Shown here: in pieces, positions 50,451 to 60,199 of the stretch
How the letters are laid out: every line of letters begins with the position of its first letter
Numbering within the stretch: position 1 is the stretch's first letter
From: Pseudomonas aestuarii
GTDB taxonomy: Bacteria > Pseudomonadota > Gammaproteobacteria > Pseudomonadales > Pseudomonadaceae
Assembly: GCF_027988105.1 (NCBI RefSeq)
Contig: NZ_JAQJZJ010000016.1
Span: forward strand, 1-60,199
DNA: 60,199 nucleotides
Direction: 5' to 3'
The notes under the pieces: model-generated
The model's input: only the letters and a program-made list of their open reading frames with translations
Databases searched by the model: none
Told to the model about the DNA's origin: nothing
Made by a program: the position numbers and the translations under genes

Positions 50451-50548
50451 AAGTCCGGGGCTTAAGGTAACGAGCGCATGGCATTTTCATCCCGAACGCC
50501 CACCCGTGAATCGGCTTAAGCCCTTGTATTACTGGGATTCACAAAACC

Positions 50549-50565
50549 TGGCACGGCTCATGCTT
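50549..50565 (+). promoter_or_regulatory. Sigma-54 promoter of crcZ
   Basis: TGGCACGGCTCATGCTT: GG at 50550-50551 and GC at 50562-50563 with 10 nt between, a near-consensus -24/-12 element. Predicted start about 50575, right before the first CA-rich motif. Confidence 0.88.
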
Positions 50566-50574
50566 TATGTATTG

Positions 50575-50955
50575 GACAACAACAATAACAAGTACTGCAC
50601 CCGATAATAAAAACAAGACGTACCGACTCCAGCACAATAAAAACAACACGGCGGAGGCGCAGCTAACTGATTCTTTTGGAAAGTAATTGCCGTTGGGGCT
50701 TGCCCCGCAACCAGACAGAGAACAACAAAACTGCCTCGAGGCAGATCCCGTACTGGTTGGGTCACAACACGATCATGGCAGCGTCAGCATTCAAAACAAT
50801 CCGTTTGCTATTGACTCCTGGCTTAGGAGGATTCCAGACAGTCGTTGACTGGATGGAACGGGCAACTCAACAAAAACAACAAGCCCGCCATAATAATAAA
50901 AACAAAGCACGCACCTACTTGGGGGGGAGCTTCGGCTCCCCCAGTAGCTTGTGCA
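50575..50955 (+). ncRNA. crcZ: CrcZ small RNA
   Basis: About 380 nt. Sits between cbrB and pcnB as in other pseudomonads and carries repeated A-rich CA motifs of the AAnAAnAA kind, at about 50576-50592, 50603-50617, 50633-50647, 50719-50730, 50791-50800, 50868-50882 and 50890-50907. These bind Hfq/Crc and relieve catabolite repression. The 3' hairpin GGGGGAGC-TTCG-GCTCCCCC (50923-50942) with extended CTACT/AGTAG pairing probably marks the end. 5' and 3' ends are estimates. Confidence 0.92.
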
Positions 50956-51002
50956 AAACACCTCTCTCCTGCTGCTTCCTACACCATCCCCCGACACAAT
51001 GC

Positions 51003-51008
51003 TAGAAT
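51003..51008 (+). promoter_or_regulatory. Possible -10 element of pcnB
   Basis: TAGAAT about 60 nt before the pcnB start; no convincing -35. Confidence 0.3.
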
Positions 51009-51069
51009 CCGCGCCATTCCAGTGGTCAGCGTTTATCCTGGCCTGTCATTTCGTCAAACAGTGCATCCC

Positions 51070-52476
51070 ATGCTGAAAAAGCTGTTCAAGTCTCTCCGCT
51101 CGCCCCTGCGCCGTGGCAAACACCCGCACAGCACTCCCGAAGTGCTGAGCAGTAGCCAGCACCCGATCAACCGCGGGGAAATCAGTCGCTACGCCACCAG
51201 CGTGGTCGAGCGCCTGCAACACGCTGGCTACCAGGCCTATCTGGTGGGCGGTTGCGTGCGCGACCTACTGCTCGACATCGACCCCAAGGATTTCGATGTG
51301 GCCACCAGCGCCACACCGGAGCAGGTGCGTGCCGAGTTTCGTAACGCCCGGGTCATCGGCCGCCGCTTCAAGCTGGTACATGTGCACTTCGGCCGCGAAA
51401 TCATCGAAGTCGCCACCTTCCGCGCCAATCACCCCGAGGGCGACGAGGAAGAGAACAGCAACCTGTCTTCGCGCAACGAGAGCGGACGCATCCTGCGCGA
51501 CAACGTCTATGGCAGCCTGGAAGATGACGCCCAGCGCCGCGACTTCACCATCAATGCGCTGTACTACGACCCGGCTACCGAGCGCATTCTCGATTACGCC
51601 AACGGTGTGCACGACATCCGCAATCACCTGATCCGCCTGATCGGCGACCCGACCCAGCGTTACCAGGAAGACCCGGTACGCATGCTGCGGGCCGTGCGCT
51701 TCGCCGCCAAGCTGGACTTCGATATCGAGAAGCACAGCGCCGTGCCGATCTACAAGCTGGCGCCGATGCTGCGGGAAATCCCCTCGGCGCGCCTGTTCGA
51801 AGAAGTGCTCAAGCTGTTCCTCGCCGGTTATGCCGAGTTCACCTACGAACTGCTGGTCGACTACGGCTTGTTCGGTGAACTGTTCCCGGCCAGCGCCGCG
51901 GCGCTCAAGGCCGACCCGGACTATACCGACGCCCTGATCCGCAACGCCTTGATCAGCACCGACCTGCGCATTCAGCAGAAGAAAACCGTAACTCCGGCGT
52001 TCCTGTTCGCCGCCCTGCTCTGGCCCGCCTTGCCGGCACGCGTGATCAAGCTGCAGGACCGTGGCATGCCGGCGATCCCGGCGATGCAGGAAGCAGCGCA
52101 CGAACTGATCAGCGAACAGTGCCTGCGCATTGCCATCCCCAAGCGTTTCACCATGCCGATCCGCGAGATCTGGGATATGCAGGAACGCCTGCCGCGACGC
52201 AGTGGCAAGCGCTCCGACCTGCTGCTGGAAAACCCGCGCTTTCGCGCCGGTTACGACTTCCTCCTGCTGCGCGAAAGCGCCGGCGAACAAACCGGCGGGC
52301 TCGGCGATTGGTGGACGGCCTATCAGGACGCCAGCGACAGCGATCGGCGCGGCATGATCCGCGACCTCAGCCAGGAGGCCAGTGGCGATGCCCCACGCAA
52401 ACGGCGGCGCAGTGGCAGCAAGCGCAAACGCGCGCCAGGCGCCGATGGTGCGCCCAAACCTACTGCCCGCGAATAA
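51070..52476 (+). CDS. pcnB: Poly(A) polymerase I
   Basis: 468 residues. Class II nucleotidyltransferase head with LVGGCVRDLL and the metal pair in DFDVAT, then RRDFTINALYYD, the neck region and the RNA-binding body, and a very basic C-terminal tail (KRRRSGSKRKRAPG). Adds 3' poly(A) to RNAs to promote decay. The ATG at 51070 lacks a clear Shine-Dalgarno; the frame is open upstream into CrcZ, but MLKKLFKS is the family start. Its stop shares a base with folK. Confidence 0.95.
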   Translation: MLKKLFKSLRSPLRRGKHPHSTPEVLSSSQHPINRGEISRYATSVVERLQHAGYQAYLVGGCVRDLLLDIDPKDFDVATSATPEQVRAEFRNARVIGRRFKLVHVHFGREIIEVATFRANHPEGDEEENSNLSSRNESGRILRDNVYGSLEDDAQRRDFTINALYYDPATERILDYANGVHDIRNHLIRLIGDPTQRYQEDPVRMLRAVRFAAKLDFDIEKHSAVPIYKLAPMLREIPSARLFEEVLKLFLAGYAEFTYELLVDYGLFGELFPASAAALKADPDYTDALIRNALISTDLRIQQKKTVTPAFLFAALLWPALPARVIKLQDRGMPAIPAMQEAAHELISEQCLRIAIPKRFTMPIREIWDMQERLPRRSGKRSDLLLENPRFRAGYDFLLLRESAGEQTGGLGDWWTAYQDASDSDRRGMIRDLSQEASGDAPRKRRRSGSKRKRAPGADGAPKPTARE

Positions 52477-52961
52477 TGCAGCGGGTGTACCTTGGCCTCG
52501 GCAGCAACCTTGCCGAGCCGCTCGCGCAACTGCGCGGCGCCCTCGCGGCGCTGGCCGCGCTGCCGCAGTCGCAGCTGGTCGGCACCTCCTCCTTCTATGC
52601 CAGCGACCCGCTCGGCCCGGCCGATCAGCCGCGCTATGTCAACGCCGTGGCGGCGCTGGAGACCGCACTGCCCCCACTGCAACTGCTCGACGCCCTGCAA
52701 GCCATCGAGCTGAATCAGGGTCGTGAGCGCAAGGCCGAACGCTGGGGGCCGCGCACCCTCGATCTGGATATCCTGCTATTCGGCGACCTGCTGCTCGACG
52801 AGCCGCGCCTGCGCGTGCCGCATTACCACATGCACGCCCGCGCCTTCGTACTCTACCCGCTGGCCGAACTGGCCCCCGACCTGCGCCTGCCCGACGGTCG
52901 TGCCTTGCCGGATCTGCTCGCCGCCTGCCCCTTCGAAGGCCTGGAACGCCTGCCCGAGTAG
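52476..52961 (+). CDS. folK: HPPK (2-amino-4-hydroxy-6-hydroxymethyldihydropteridine diphosphokinase)
   Basis: 161 residues. YLGLGSNL start, RYVNAVAALET, and the catalytic signature RWGPRTLDLDILLFG (Arg and the two Mg2+ aspartates). Transfers diphosphate from ATP to the pterin in folate synthesis. Overlaps pcnB by one base (TAATG). Confidence 0.96.
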   Translation: MQRVYLGLGSNLAEPLAQLRGALAALAALPQSQLVGTSSFYASDPLGPADQPRYVNAVAALETALPPLQLLDALQAIELNQGRERKAERWGPRTLDLDILLFGDLLLDEPRLRVPHYHMHARAFVLYPLAELAPDLRLPDGRALPDLLAACPFEGLERLPE

Positions 52962-53017
52962 ACCGCGACTGCGCAATGGATTGCCCCCACGGCAAGCCCC
53001 CAGGTGGGCAAATTGGC

Positions 53018-53048
53018 GGTAACGCCAGTAACAGGTCGGTAACACCTG
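53018..53048. promoter_or_regulatory. GTAAC repeats upstream of panB
   Basis: GGTAAC at 53018-53023, AGTAAC at 53027-53032 and GGTAAC at 53038-53043, the last inside the inverted repeat CAGGT-CGGTAAC-ACCTG (53032-53048). Looks like a set of protein-binding half-sites before the panB transcription start. GTAAC is also the CbrB half-site, but spacing differs. Confidence 0.35.
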
Positions 53049-53179
53049 CAATTGACTTCGCGCGTCCCCATCATGACTATAGGCGTCCCGTTGCCCCGCA
53101 CCGGTGCACACCGAGGCCAATGCAGGCCACTTTGAAGCAGCCCTATTGCTTGCTGAACGCCTGAGTGAGGACGATTGTT

Positions 53180-53980
53180 ATGCCTGTCATTACCCTGACC
53201 ACCCTGCAAAGCCTCAAGCAGAGTGGCGAGAAAATCGCCATGTTGACCTGCTACGACGCCACCTTCGCCCAGACTGCCTGCCAGGCTGGAGTCGAGGTGC
53301 TGCTGGTTGGCGACTCCCTCGGCATGGTGTTGCAGGGTCACGACAGTACCTTGCCGGTGAGTGTCGCCGACATGGCCTACCACACCGCCTGCGTGAAACG
53401 CGGCAACCAGGGCGCCCTGATCCTCGTCGACCTGCCCTTCATGGCCTACGCCACCACCGAGCAGACGCTGCACAACTGCGCGCTGCTGATGCAAGCCGGC
53501 GCTCACATGGTCAAGTTCGAGGGCGCCGCCTGGCTGGCCGAGCCGATCCGCCAGCTGGCCGAGCGCGGCGTACCGGTCTGCGCGCACCTGGGCCTGACCC
53601 CGCAAGCGGTGAATATCCTCGGCGGTTATAAGGTCCAGGGCCGCCAGGAAGCCCAGGCGCGCCAGATGCGCGCCGACGCCATGGCCCTGGAACAAGCCGG
53701 CGCGGCCATGCTGCTGCTCGAATGCGTACCCAGTGAACTGGCGGCGGAAATCAGCCAGGCGGTGAAGATCCCGGTCATTGGCATAGGTGCCGGCGGCGCC
53801 ACCGACGGCCAGGTACTGGTGCTGCACGACATGCTCGGCTTGTCCCTCAGTGGGCGCATGCCCAAGTTCGTGAAGAATTTCATGGCCGGGCAAAGCAGCG
53901 TCCAGAATGCGCTCAGCGCCTACGTCAAGGCAGTCAAGGACTGCAGTTTCCCAGCCAGCGAACACGGATTCTCTGCATGA
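53180..53980 (+). CDS. panB: 3-methyl-2-oxobutanoate hydroxymethyltransferase
   Basis: 266 residues, TIM barrel. GDSLGMVLQGHDSTLPVS with Mg2+ ligands, VKFEGAA, AHLGLTPQAVN and IGIGAGG are all present. Adds a methylene-THF carbon to 2-oxoisovalerate, the first step to pantothenate; the substrate comes from the ilv pathway. The start at 53180 has GAGGAC upstream. Overlaps panC (ATGA). Confidence 0.97.
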   Translation: MPVITLTTLQSLKQSGEKIAMLTCYDATFAQTACQAGVEVLLVGDSLGMVLQGHDSTLPVSVADMAYHTACVKRGNQGALILVDLPFMAYATTEQTLHNCALLMQAGAHMVKFEGAAWLAEPIRQLAERGVPVCAHLGLTPQAVNILGGYKVQGRQEAQARQMRADAMALEQAGAAMLLLECVPSELAAEISQAVKIPVIGIGAGGATDGQVLVLHDMLGLSLSGRMPKFVKNFMAGQSSVQNALSAYVKAVKDCSFPASEHGFSA

Positions 53981-54837
53981 ACACGGTTAAAACCATCCGC
54001 GAACTGCGCGCAGCCGTTGCCTTGGCTCGCGCCGAAGGCAAACAGATCGGTTTCGTCCCGACCATGGGCAACTTGCACGCCGGGCATATTGCCCTGGTCG
54101 AGAAAGCCGCCCAGCGCGCCGACTTCGTGGTTGCCAGCATCTTCGTCAATCCGTTGCAGTTCGGCCCTGGCGAAGACCTGAGCAGCTACCCGCGCACCCT
54201 GGCAGCCGACCAGGAGAAACTCCTTGATGCCGGCTGTCACCTGCTGTTCAACCCTGATGTGGACGAGATGTACCCCGGCGGTATGGCCAGCCAGACCCAG
54301 GTTAGCGTGCAAGGTGTCTCCGAGGGGCTGTGCGGCGCCAGTCGGCCCGGCCATTTCGACGGCGTCGCCACCGTAGTGACCAAGCTGTTCAACCTGGTAC
54401 AGCCGGACCTGGCAGTTTTCGGTCAGAAGGACTTCCAGCAGCTGGCGGTGATTCGCACCCTGGTGCATGACCTGAACATACCGGTGCAGATTATCGGCGA
54501 GCCGACCATCCGTGCCGAGGATGGCCTGGCGCTGTCTTCGCGCAATGGCTACCTGAATGCCGAACAACGCGCCGCCGCGCCGACCCTGTACCGCAGCCTG
54601 CAACAGATCGCCACTGCGCTTGGCGCCGGTGAGCGCGATTTCGCCAGCCTGGTCGAGGCAGCACGTCAGCAACAGCTGGCCGCGGGTTTGCGCCCGGACT
54701 ACCTGGAAATTCGCGAAGCAAATAGCCTGCGCCCGGCAACCGCCAGCGATCGCCAGTTGGTGATTCTCAGTGCGGCCTTTCTCGGCAGCACCCGCCTGAT
54801 CGACAACCTGACGCTCGACCTCGACCCCACGCTGTGA
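53977..54837 (+). CDS. panC: Pantothenate synthetase
   Basis: 286 residues. HxGH as PTMGNLHAGH, FGQKDFQQL, and the KMSKS-equivalent SSRNGYL. Joins pantoate with beta-alanine using ATP. Coupled to panB by a 4-nt overlap. The panD gene that follows in P. aeruginosa is not here. Confidence 0.97.
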   Translation: MNTVKTIRELRAAVALARAEGKQIGFVPTMGNLHAGHIALVEKAAQRADFVVASIFVNPLQFGPGEDLSSYPRTLAADQEKLLDAGCHLLFNPDVDEMYPGGMASQTQVSVQGVSEGLCGASRPGHFDGVATVVTKLFNLVQPDLAVFGQKDFQQLAVIRTLVHDLNIPVQIIGEPTIRAEDGLALSSRNGYLNAEQRAAAPTLYRSLQQIATALGAGERDFASLVEAARQQQLAAGLRPDYLEIREANSLRPATASDRQLVILSAAFLGSTRLIDNLTLDLDPTL

Positions 54838-55169
54838 GCGACGCCCCCGTGAGCCTGCGATGGGCCGCGGCAGCAGACGCGCGCTAGCCTGCCGCCTGGC
54901 TAACCGGCGGCAAGTCGCTGCGCTAGCGCTTGCCTTATCCAGGCTCACGCCAGTTACACTGAGGCCCGCTCTTGCCGGGTTTTTGCGCTGTTTGTTGACC
55001 ATGCAGCAGTCTTGTAGTGCATGGGCGACAGCGGAACGCCGCCCGACGGCCCCTACAGACGGCGTATTCTGACTATTCAGTTAGGGCAACCGCCAATACG
55101 GGCATCGCCTTTTCGTTACCCTGGCGTCGATTCACCCAAGATTGCTCAAGCACAAGGAAGCCACCTCAC
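54838..55169. other. Intergenic region between panC and pgi
   Basis: 332 bases with no gene; in particular no panD. A weak terminator-like segment (CCCGCTCTTGCCGGG then T5, about 54965-54984) and a TTGACC at 54993 that might be a -35 are visible. Otherwise nothing clear. Confidence 0.45.
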
Positions 55170-56834
55170 ATGGCGTACTATCAGCACCCCCTCGATGTCA
55201 CCGCCCTGCCCACCTGGAAGGCCCTCGAGTCGCACCGAGCCGGCATGCAGAGCTTCAGCATGCGCGAGGCGTTCAACAGGGACGCACAGCGTTTCGAACA
55301 CCTCTCCCTGAGTAGCTGTGGCCTGTTTCTCGATTACTCGAAAAACCTGATCACCCTTGAAACCCGCGACCTGCTGGTCAGTCTGGCCAAGGAATGCGGA
55401 CTGGAGCAGGCTATACGGGCGCAGTTCGACGGCGAGCCGATCAATGCCTCGGAAGCACGTCCCGCCCTGCACACCGCGTTGCGCCGGCCAATCGGCGACA
55501 AGGTGCTGGTCGATGGCGACGACGTGATGCCCGAGGTCCAGCGTGTCCTGCATCAGATGACCGAACTGGTCGGGCGGGTGCACGATGGCCTGTGGCGTGG
55601 CTACAGCGAGAAGCCGATCACCGACGTGGTCAACATCGGCATCGGCGGCTCCTTCCTCGGCCCGCAACTGGTCTCCGAAGCCCTGCTGCCCTTCGCCCAG
55701 CGCGGTGTACGCTGCCACTACCTGGCCAATATCGACGGCAGCTCCTTCCACGAACTGGCCGCCAAGCTGCGCGCCGAAACCACCCTGTTCATCGTTTCCT
55801 CGAAATCCTTCAGCACCCTGGAAACCCTGAAGAACGCCCAGGCCGCGCGCAGCTGGTACCTGGCCCAGGGCGGCCCCGAGGCCGAGCTGTATCGGCACTT
55901 TATTGCAGTCTCCAGCAACACCCAGGCGGCAGTGGCCTTCGGTATCCACGAAGAGAACGTGTTCCCGATGTGGGACTGGGTCGGCGGGCGTTATTCGCTG
56001 TGGTCGGCCATCGGCCTGCCGATCGCCATGTCGATCGGCATGTCCAACTTCAAGGAGCTGCTGTCCGGTGCCTACAGCATGGACCAGCACTTCCTGACCG
56101 CCCCCTTCGAGAGCAACATGCCGGTACTGCTGGCCCTGCTGGGCATCTGGTACGGCAACTTCTGGGGCGCCCAGAGCCAGGCGATCCTGCCGTACGACCA
56201 TTACCTGCGCAATATCACCAAACACCTGCAGCAACTGGACATGGAGTCCAACGGCAAGAGCGTGCTGCAGGACGGCCAGCCGGTGCGTTGCGCCACCGGC
56301 CCGGTAATCTGGGGCGGGGTCGGCTGCAACGGCCAGCATGCCTACCACCAGTTGCTGCACCAGGGCACCCAGTTGATTCCGGCCGACTTCATCGTCCCGG
56401 TGGTCAGCTACAACCCGGTGGCCGACCACCACCAATGGCTGTACGCCAACTGCCTGTCGCAGAGCCAGGCGCTGATGCTCGGCAAGAACCGCGAAGAAGC
56501 CGAAGCCGAGCTGCGCGGCCAGGGCCTGAGCGAAGCCGAAGTGCAGCGCCTGGCACCACACAAGGTCATCCCCGGCAACCGGCCGAGCAACACCCTGGTG
56601 CTCGAACGCATCAGCCCGCGCCGGCTCGGCGCCCTGGTGGCGATGTATGAGCACAAGGTATTCGCCCAGAGCGCGATCTGGGGCATCAACGCCTTCGATC
56701 AGTGGGGTGTCGAACTGGGCAAGGAGCTGGGCAAGAGCGTCTACTCGCGCCTGGTCGGCAGCGAGGAAAAGCCTGCCGAGGATGCCTCGACCCAGGGCCT
56801 GATCGAGTTCTTCCGCGGCCGCCATCGCGGCTGA
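55170..56834 (+). CDS. pgi: Glucose-6-phosphate isomerase
   Basis: 554 residues, the P. aeruginosa length. Signatures: GIGGSFLGPQLVSEAL, SSKSFSTLETL (phosphate-binding), WVGGRYSLWSAIG, and GVGCNGQHAYHQLLHQG with catalytic residues. Interconverts glucose-6-P and fructose-6-P; in Pseudomonas, which lacks phosphofructokinase, it mainly runs gluconeogenically. AAGGAAG before the ATG at 55170. Confidence 0.97.
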   Translation: MAYYQHPLDVTALPTWKALESHRAGMQSFSMREAFNRDAQRFEHLSLSSCGLFLDYSKNLITLETRDLLVSLAKECGLEQAIRAQFDGEPINASEARPALHTALRRPIGDKVLVDGDDVMPEVQRVLHQMTELVGRVHDGLWRGYSEKPITDVVNIGIGGSFLGPQLVSEALLPFAQRGVRCHYLANIDGSSFHELAAKLRAETTLFIVSSKSFSTLETLKNAQAARSWYLAQGGPEAELYRHFIAVSSNTQAAVAFGIHEENVFPMWDWVGGRYSLWSAIGLPIAMSIGMSNFKELLSGAYSMDQHFLTAPFESNMPVLLALLGIWYGNFWGAQSQAILPYDHYLRNITKHLQQLDMESNGKSVLQDGQPVRCATGPVIWGGVGCNGQHAYHQLLHQGTQLIPADFIVPVVSYNPVADHHQWLYANCLSQSQALMLGKNREEAEAELRGQGLSEAEVQRLAPHKVIPGNRPSNTLVLERISPRRLGALVAMYEHKVFAQSAIWGINAFDQWGVELGKELGKSVYSRLVGSEEKPAEDASTQGLIEFFRGRHRG

Positions 56835-56844
56835 AGCCGGCCGC

Positions 56845-56885
56845 GAGGAATGAGGTTGTGCCCCACCAAGGCCACCTCATTCCTC
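56845..56885 (+). terminator. 12-bp inverted repeat between pgi and acs
   Basis: GAGGAATGAGGT (56845-56856) and ACCTCATTCCTC (56874-56885) are perfect arms with a 17-nt loop, 11 nt after the pgi stop. Without U-tract; may terminate pgi or serve the acs promoter. Confidence 0.4.
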
Positions 56886-57029
56886 CCCCTCTCGAGCCTG
56901 CGCCGATCCAGGGGGCGCCTCGGCCAACCCATCTGACCATCCAGCCACCAACACCGCTTTATCGGCCCCTGGCCGTTTTCCGACTGCTAACCTTAGGCCA
57001 TCGAGGCCACACAAAAATAAGGACCAGCC

Positions 57030-58967
<1,938 letters not shown>

Positions 58968-59114
58968 CCTGTAGGCGCAACGCAGCGGCGGCCACTCAGG
59001 CGCGCAGCGAACAGTCCGTCGCCGTGGCGTTCTCTACCGCCTCGGCGGGCGTACTGCTTGGCGAATACGCCCTGCCGTCTTGAAACCGGCGGCTCGCAAC
59101 AGCAGACTGCGGCC

Positions 59115-59990
59115 ATGGAATTTCTCCGCCGCCACATCGAAACCCAGGTATTGAGCCTCAGCGGCATCGCCCTCGGCCAGATCGACTTTGAACACCCCGA
59201 GGGCGATCCCGGCCTGTTCGGCCCCGACTCGGTGAGCTGGCAGGTGCATGGCGACTTCACCAGCATGCTGATCGGCGGTATCAGCGCCCTGCTCTTGCAG
59301 GCGCTGCACCCGCTGGCACTGGCCGGGGTCTGGGATCACTCGAACTTTCGCAACGACCTGCTCGGTCGCCTGCGCCGCACCGGTCAGTTCATCTCCGGTA
59401 CCACCTTCGGCGCCCGCGCCGATGCCGACTGGCTGATCGACAAGGTCAAACGCATCCACCTGCAGGTAACCGGCACGGCGCCGGATGGCCGCCCCTATGC
59501 GGCCAGCGACCCCGCGCTGCTGACCTGGGTGCACGTGGCCGAGGTGCACAGCTTTCTCCAGGCCCACCTGCGCTACCGCAACCCCCGACTGAGCGAAGCC
59601 GACCAGGATCGTTACTATGCCGAGATCGCCCTCATCGCCGAGCGCCTCGGCGCCAGCCAGGTGCCGCGCTCGCGCCACGAAGTCAGCGCATACCTGACAG
59701 CCATCCGCCCACAGTTGCGCTGCGAGCAACACTCCCAGGAGATTCTGCGCATCCTGCTCGAGGCCCCGGCGCCCAGCGCCCTCGCCGTGCCGGTGGGCAA
59801 ACTACTGACCCAGGCCGGCATCGACCTGCTGCCGGCCTGGGCGCAGACCATGCTCGAACAGCCCATCGGCCCGCTGCGCAGCCGAGTGATTCACGCCGGC
59901 GTACACAGCCTGGCCCCGGTGTTGCGTTGGGCCGTGCGCAGCGGCGCCATCCACCGCGCGCGCAAACGCCTGGGACTGCCGCCCGCTTGA
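59115..59990 (+). CDS. Oxygenase MpaB family protein (DUF2236)
   Basis: 291 residues from the ATG at 59115 (MEFLRRH). Matches the DUF2236/MpaB-like family: LLLQALHPLALAGVWDHS with conserved His, the RTGQFISGTTFG segment, and WVHVAEVHSFLQAH. Relatives include the heme b latex-clearing protein and fungal MpaB; the role in Pseudomonas is unknown. No signal peptide. A TTG 19 codons upstream is an unlikely start. Lies downstream of acs. Confidence 0.85.
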   Translation: MEFLRRHIETQVLSLSGIALGQIDFEHPEGDPGLFGPDSVSWQVHGDFTSMLIGGISALLLQALHPLALAGVWDHSNFRNDLLGRLRRTGQFISGTTFGARADADWLIDKVKRIHLQVTGTAPDGRPYAASDPALLTWVHVAEVHSFLQAHLRYRNPRLSEADQDRYYAEIALIAERLGASQVPRSRHEVSAYLTAIRPQLRCEQHSQEILRILLEAPAPSALAVPVGKLLTQAGIDLLPAWAQTMLEQPIGPLRSRVIHAGVHSLAPVLRWAVRSGAIHRARKRLGLPPA

Positions 59991-60124
59991 TGTCGCCTCG
60001 AGCAGCGTGCGCTAGCGCCTACAGCTGACCGGCCGGTTCGCGCACTGGCCCAAAACCTAGCCCCTGTGCAACCATAACGCCCTAGCTGCCACTCACCGCC
60101 GCCACTCTCTTGAGGAACCCCATC

Positions 60125-60199
60125 ATGCAAGAAGTCGTCATCGTCGCCGCCACCCGCACTGCCGTCGGCAGCTTCCAGGGTTCACTGGCAGGTATCGCC
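60125..60199 (+). CDS. Acetyl-CoA acetyltransferase (thiolase), 5' end only
   Basis: The first 25 codons, cut by the window edge. MQEVVIVAATRTAVGSFQGS is the conserved thiolase N-terminus. GAGGAA lies 9 nt before the ATG. Likely an AtoB/PhaA-type biosynthetic thiolase; the catalytic cysteines lie beyond the window. Confidence 0.85.
   Translation, partial: MQEVVIVAATRTAVGSFQGSLAGIA

Overview
The window is a 60 kb piece of a high-GC chromosome from the genus Pseudomonas. The identification rests on genes that only make sense there together: the iron sRNA PrrF beside a CbpA-like cyclic-nucleotide protein, the cbrX-cbrA-cbrB-crcZ carbon-control locus running into pcnB-folK-panBC-pgi-acs, and the ilvIHC-pssA block beside ponB/mrcB. 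I see no rRNA, tRNA, CRISPR array, prophage or intact insertion sequence. The species cannot be fixed from the sequence alone.

Layout. 0.2-4.6 kb (minus): pssA, ilvC, ilvH and ilvI, with a leader that may encode a Leu/Val-rich attenuation peptide. 5-12.9 kb: a DUF4124 protein, YqcC, a TPR lipoprotein, PBP1B, then small conserved genes and cbpA. At 13.0 kb there is one Fur-controlled PrrF sRNA. 13.3-18.8 kb (minus) is a signalling operon: a small two-helix membrane protein, an SLC5 transporter-type histidine kinase (CrbS/CbrA class), a receiver-only response regulator, and a protein joining a degenerate histidine kinase to an intact DEDDh exonuclease. 19-22 kb holds a ChaN-like lipoprotein and the heme-type permease and ATPase of a phu/hmu system, without receptor, binding protein or heme chaperone, plus a MITE-like repeat. 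22.2-27 kb: Rieske protein, sfsA, aminotransferase, dksA, gluQRS. 27.3-29.2 kb: L,D-transpeptidase and M23 peptidase. 29.9-38.1 kb (minus): an AhpD-like protein, then a catabolic and transport cluster (Fe-alcohol dehydrogenase, aldehyde dehydrogenase, glutamine-synthetase-like ligase, TRAP transporter). 38-40.5 kb: lipase, small secreted protein, AEC transporter. 40.9-43.4 kb: ureEFG and ureJ behind a sigma-54 promoter. 43.4-44.2 kb is non-coding and carries a cluster of DnaA boxes. 44.3-52.5 kb: LOG protein, cbrX, cbrA, cbrB, CrcZ, pcnB. 52.5-60.2 kb: folK, panB, panC, pgi, acs, an MpaB-like protein and the start of a thiolase.

How the parts relate. Two SLC5-type sensor kinases lie 30 kb apart, and each is preceded by a similar small membrane protein. 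One (CbrA) drives CbrB and the Crc-titrating RNA CrcZ. The other belongs to the class that elsewhere controls acetate use, and acs is in the same window. Iron (PrrF, heme permease) and nitrogen (sigma-54 upstream of ureE) regulation also appear. The most unusual items are the pseudokinase-exonuclease operon and the DnaA-box cluster.
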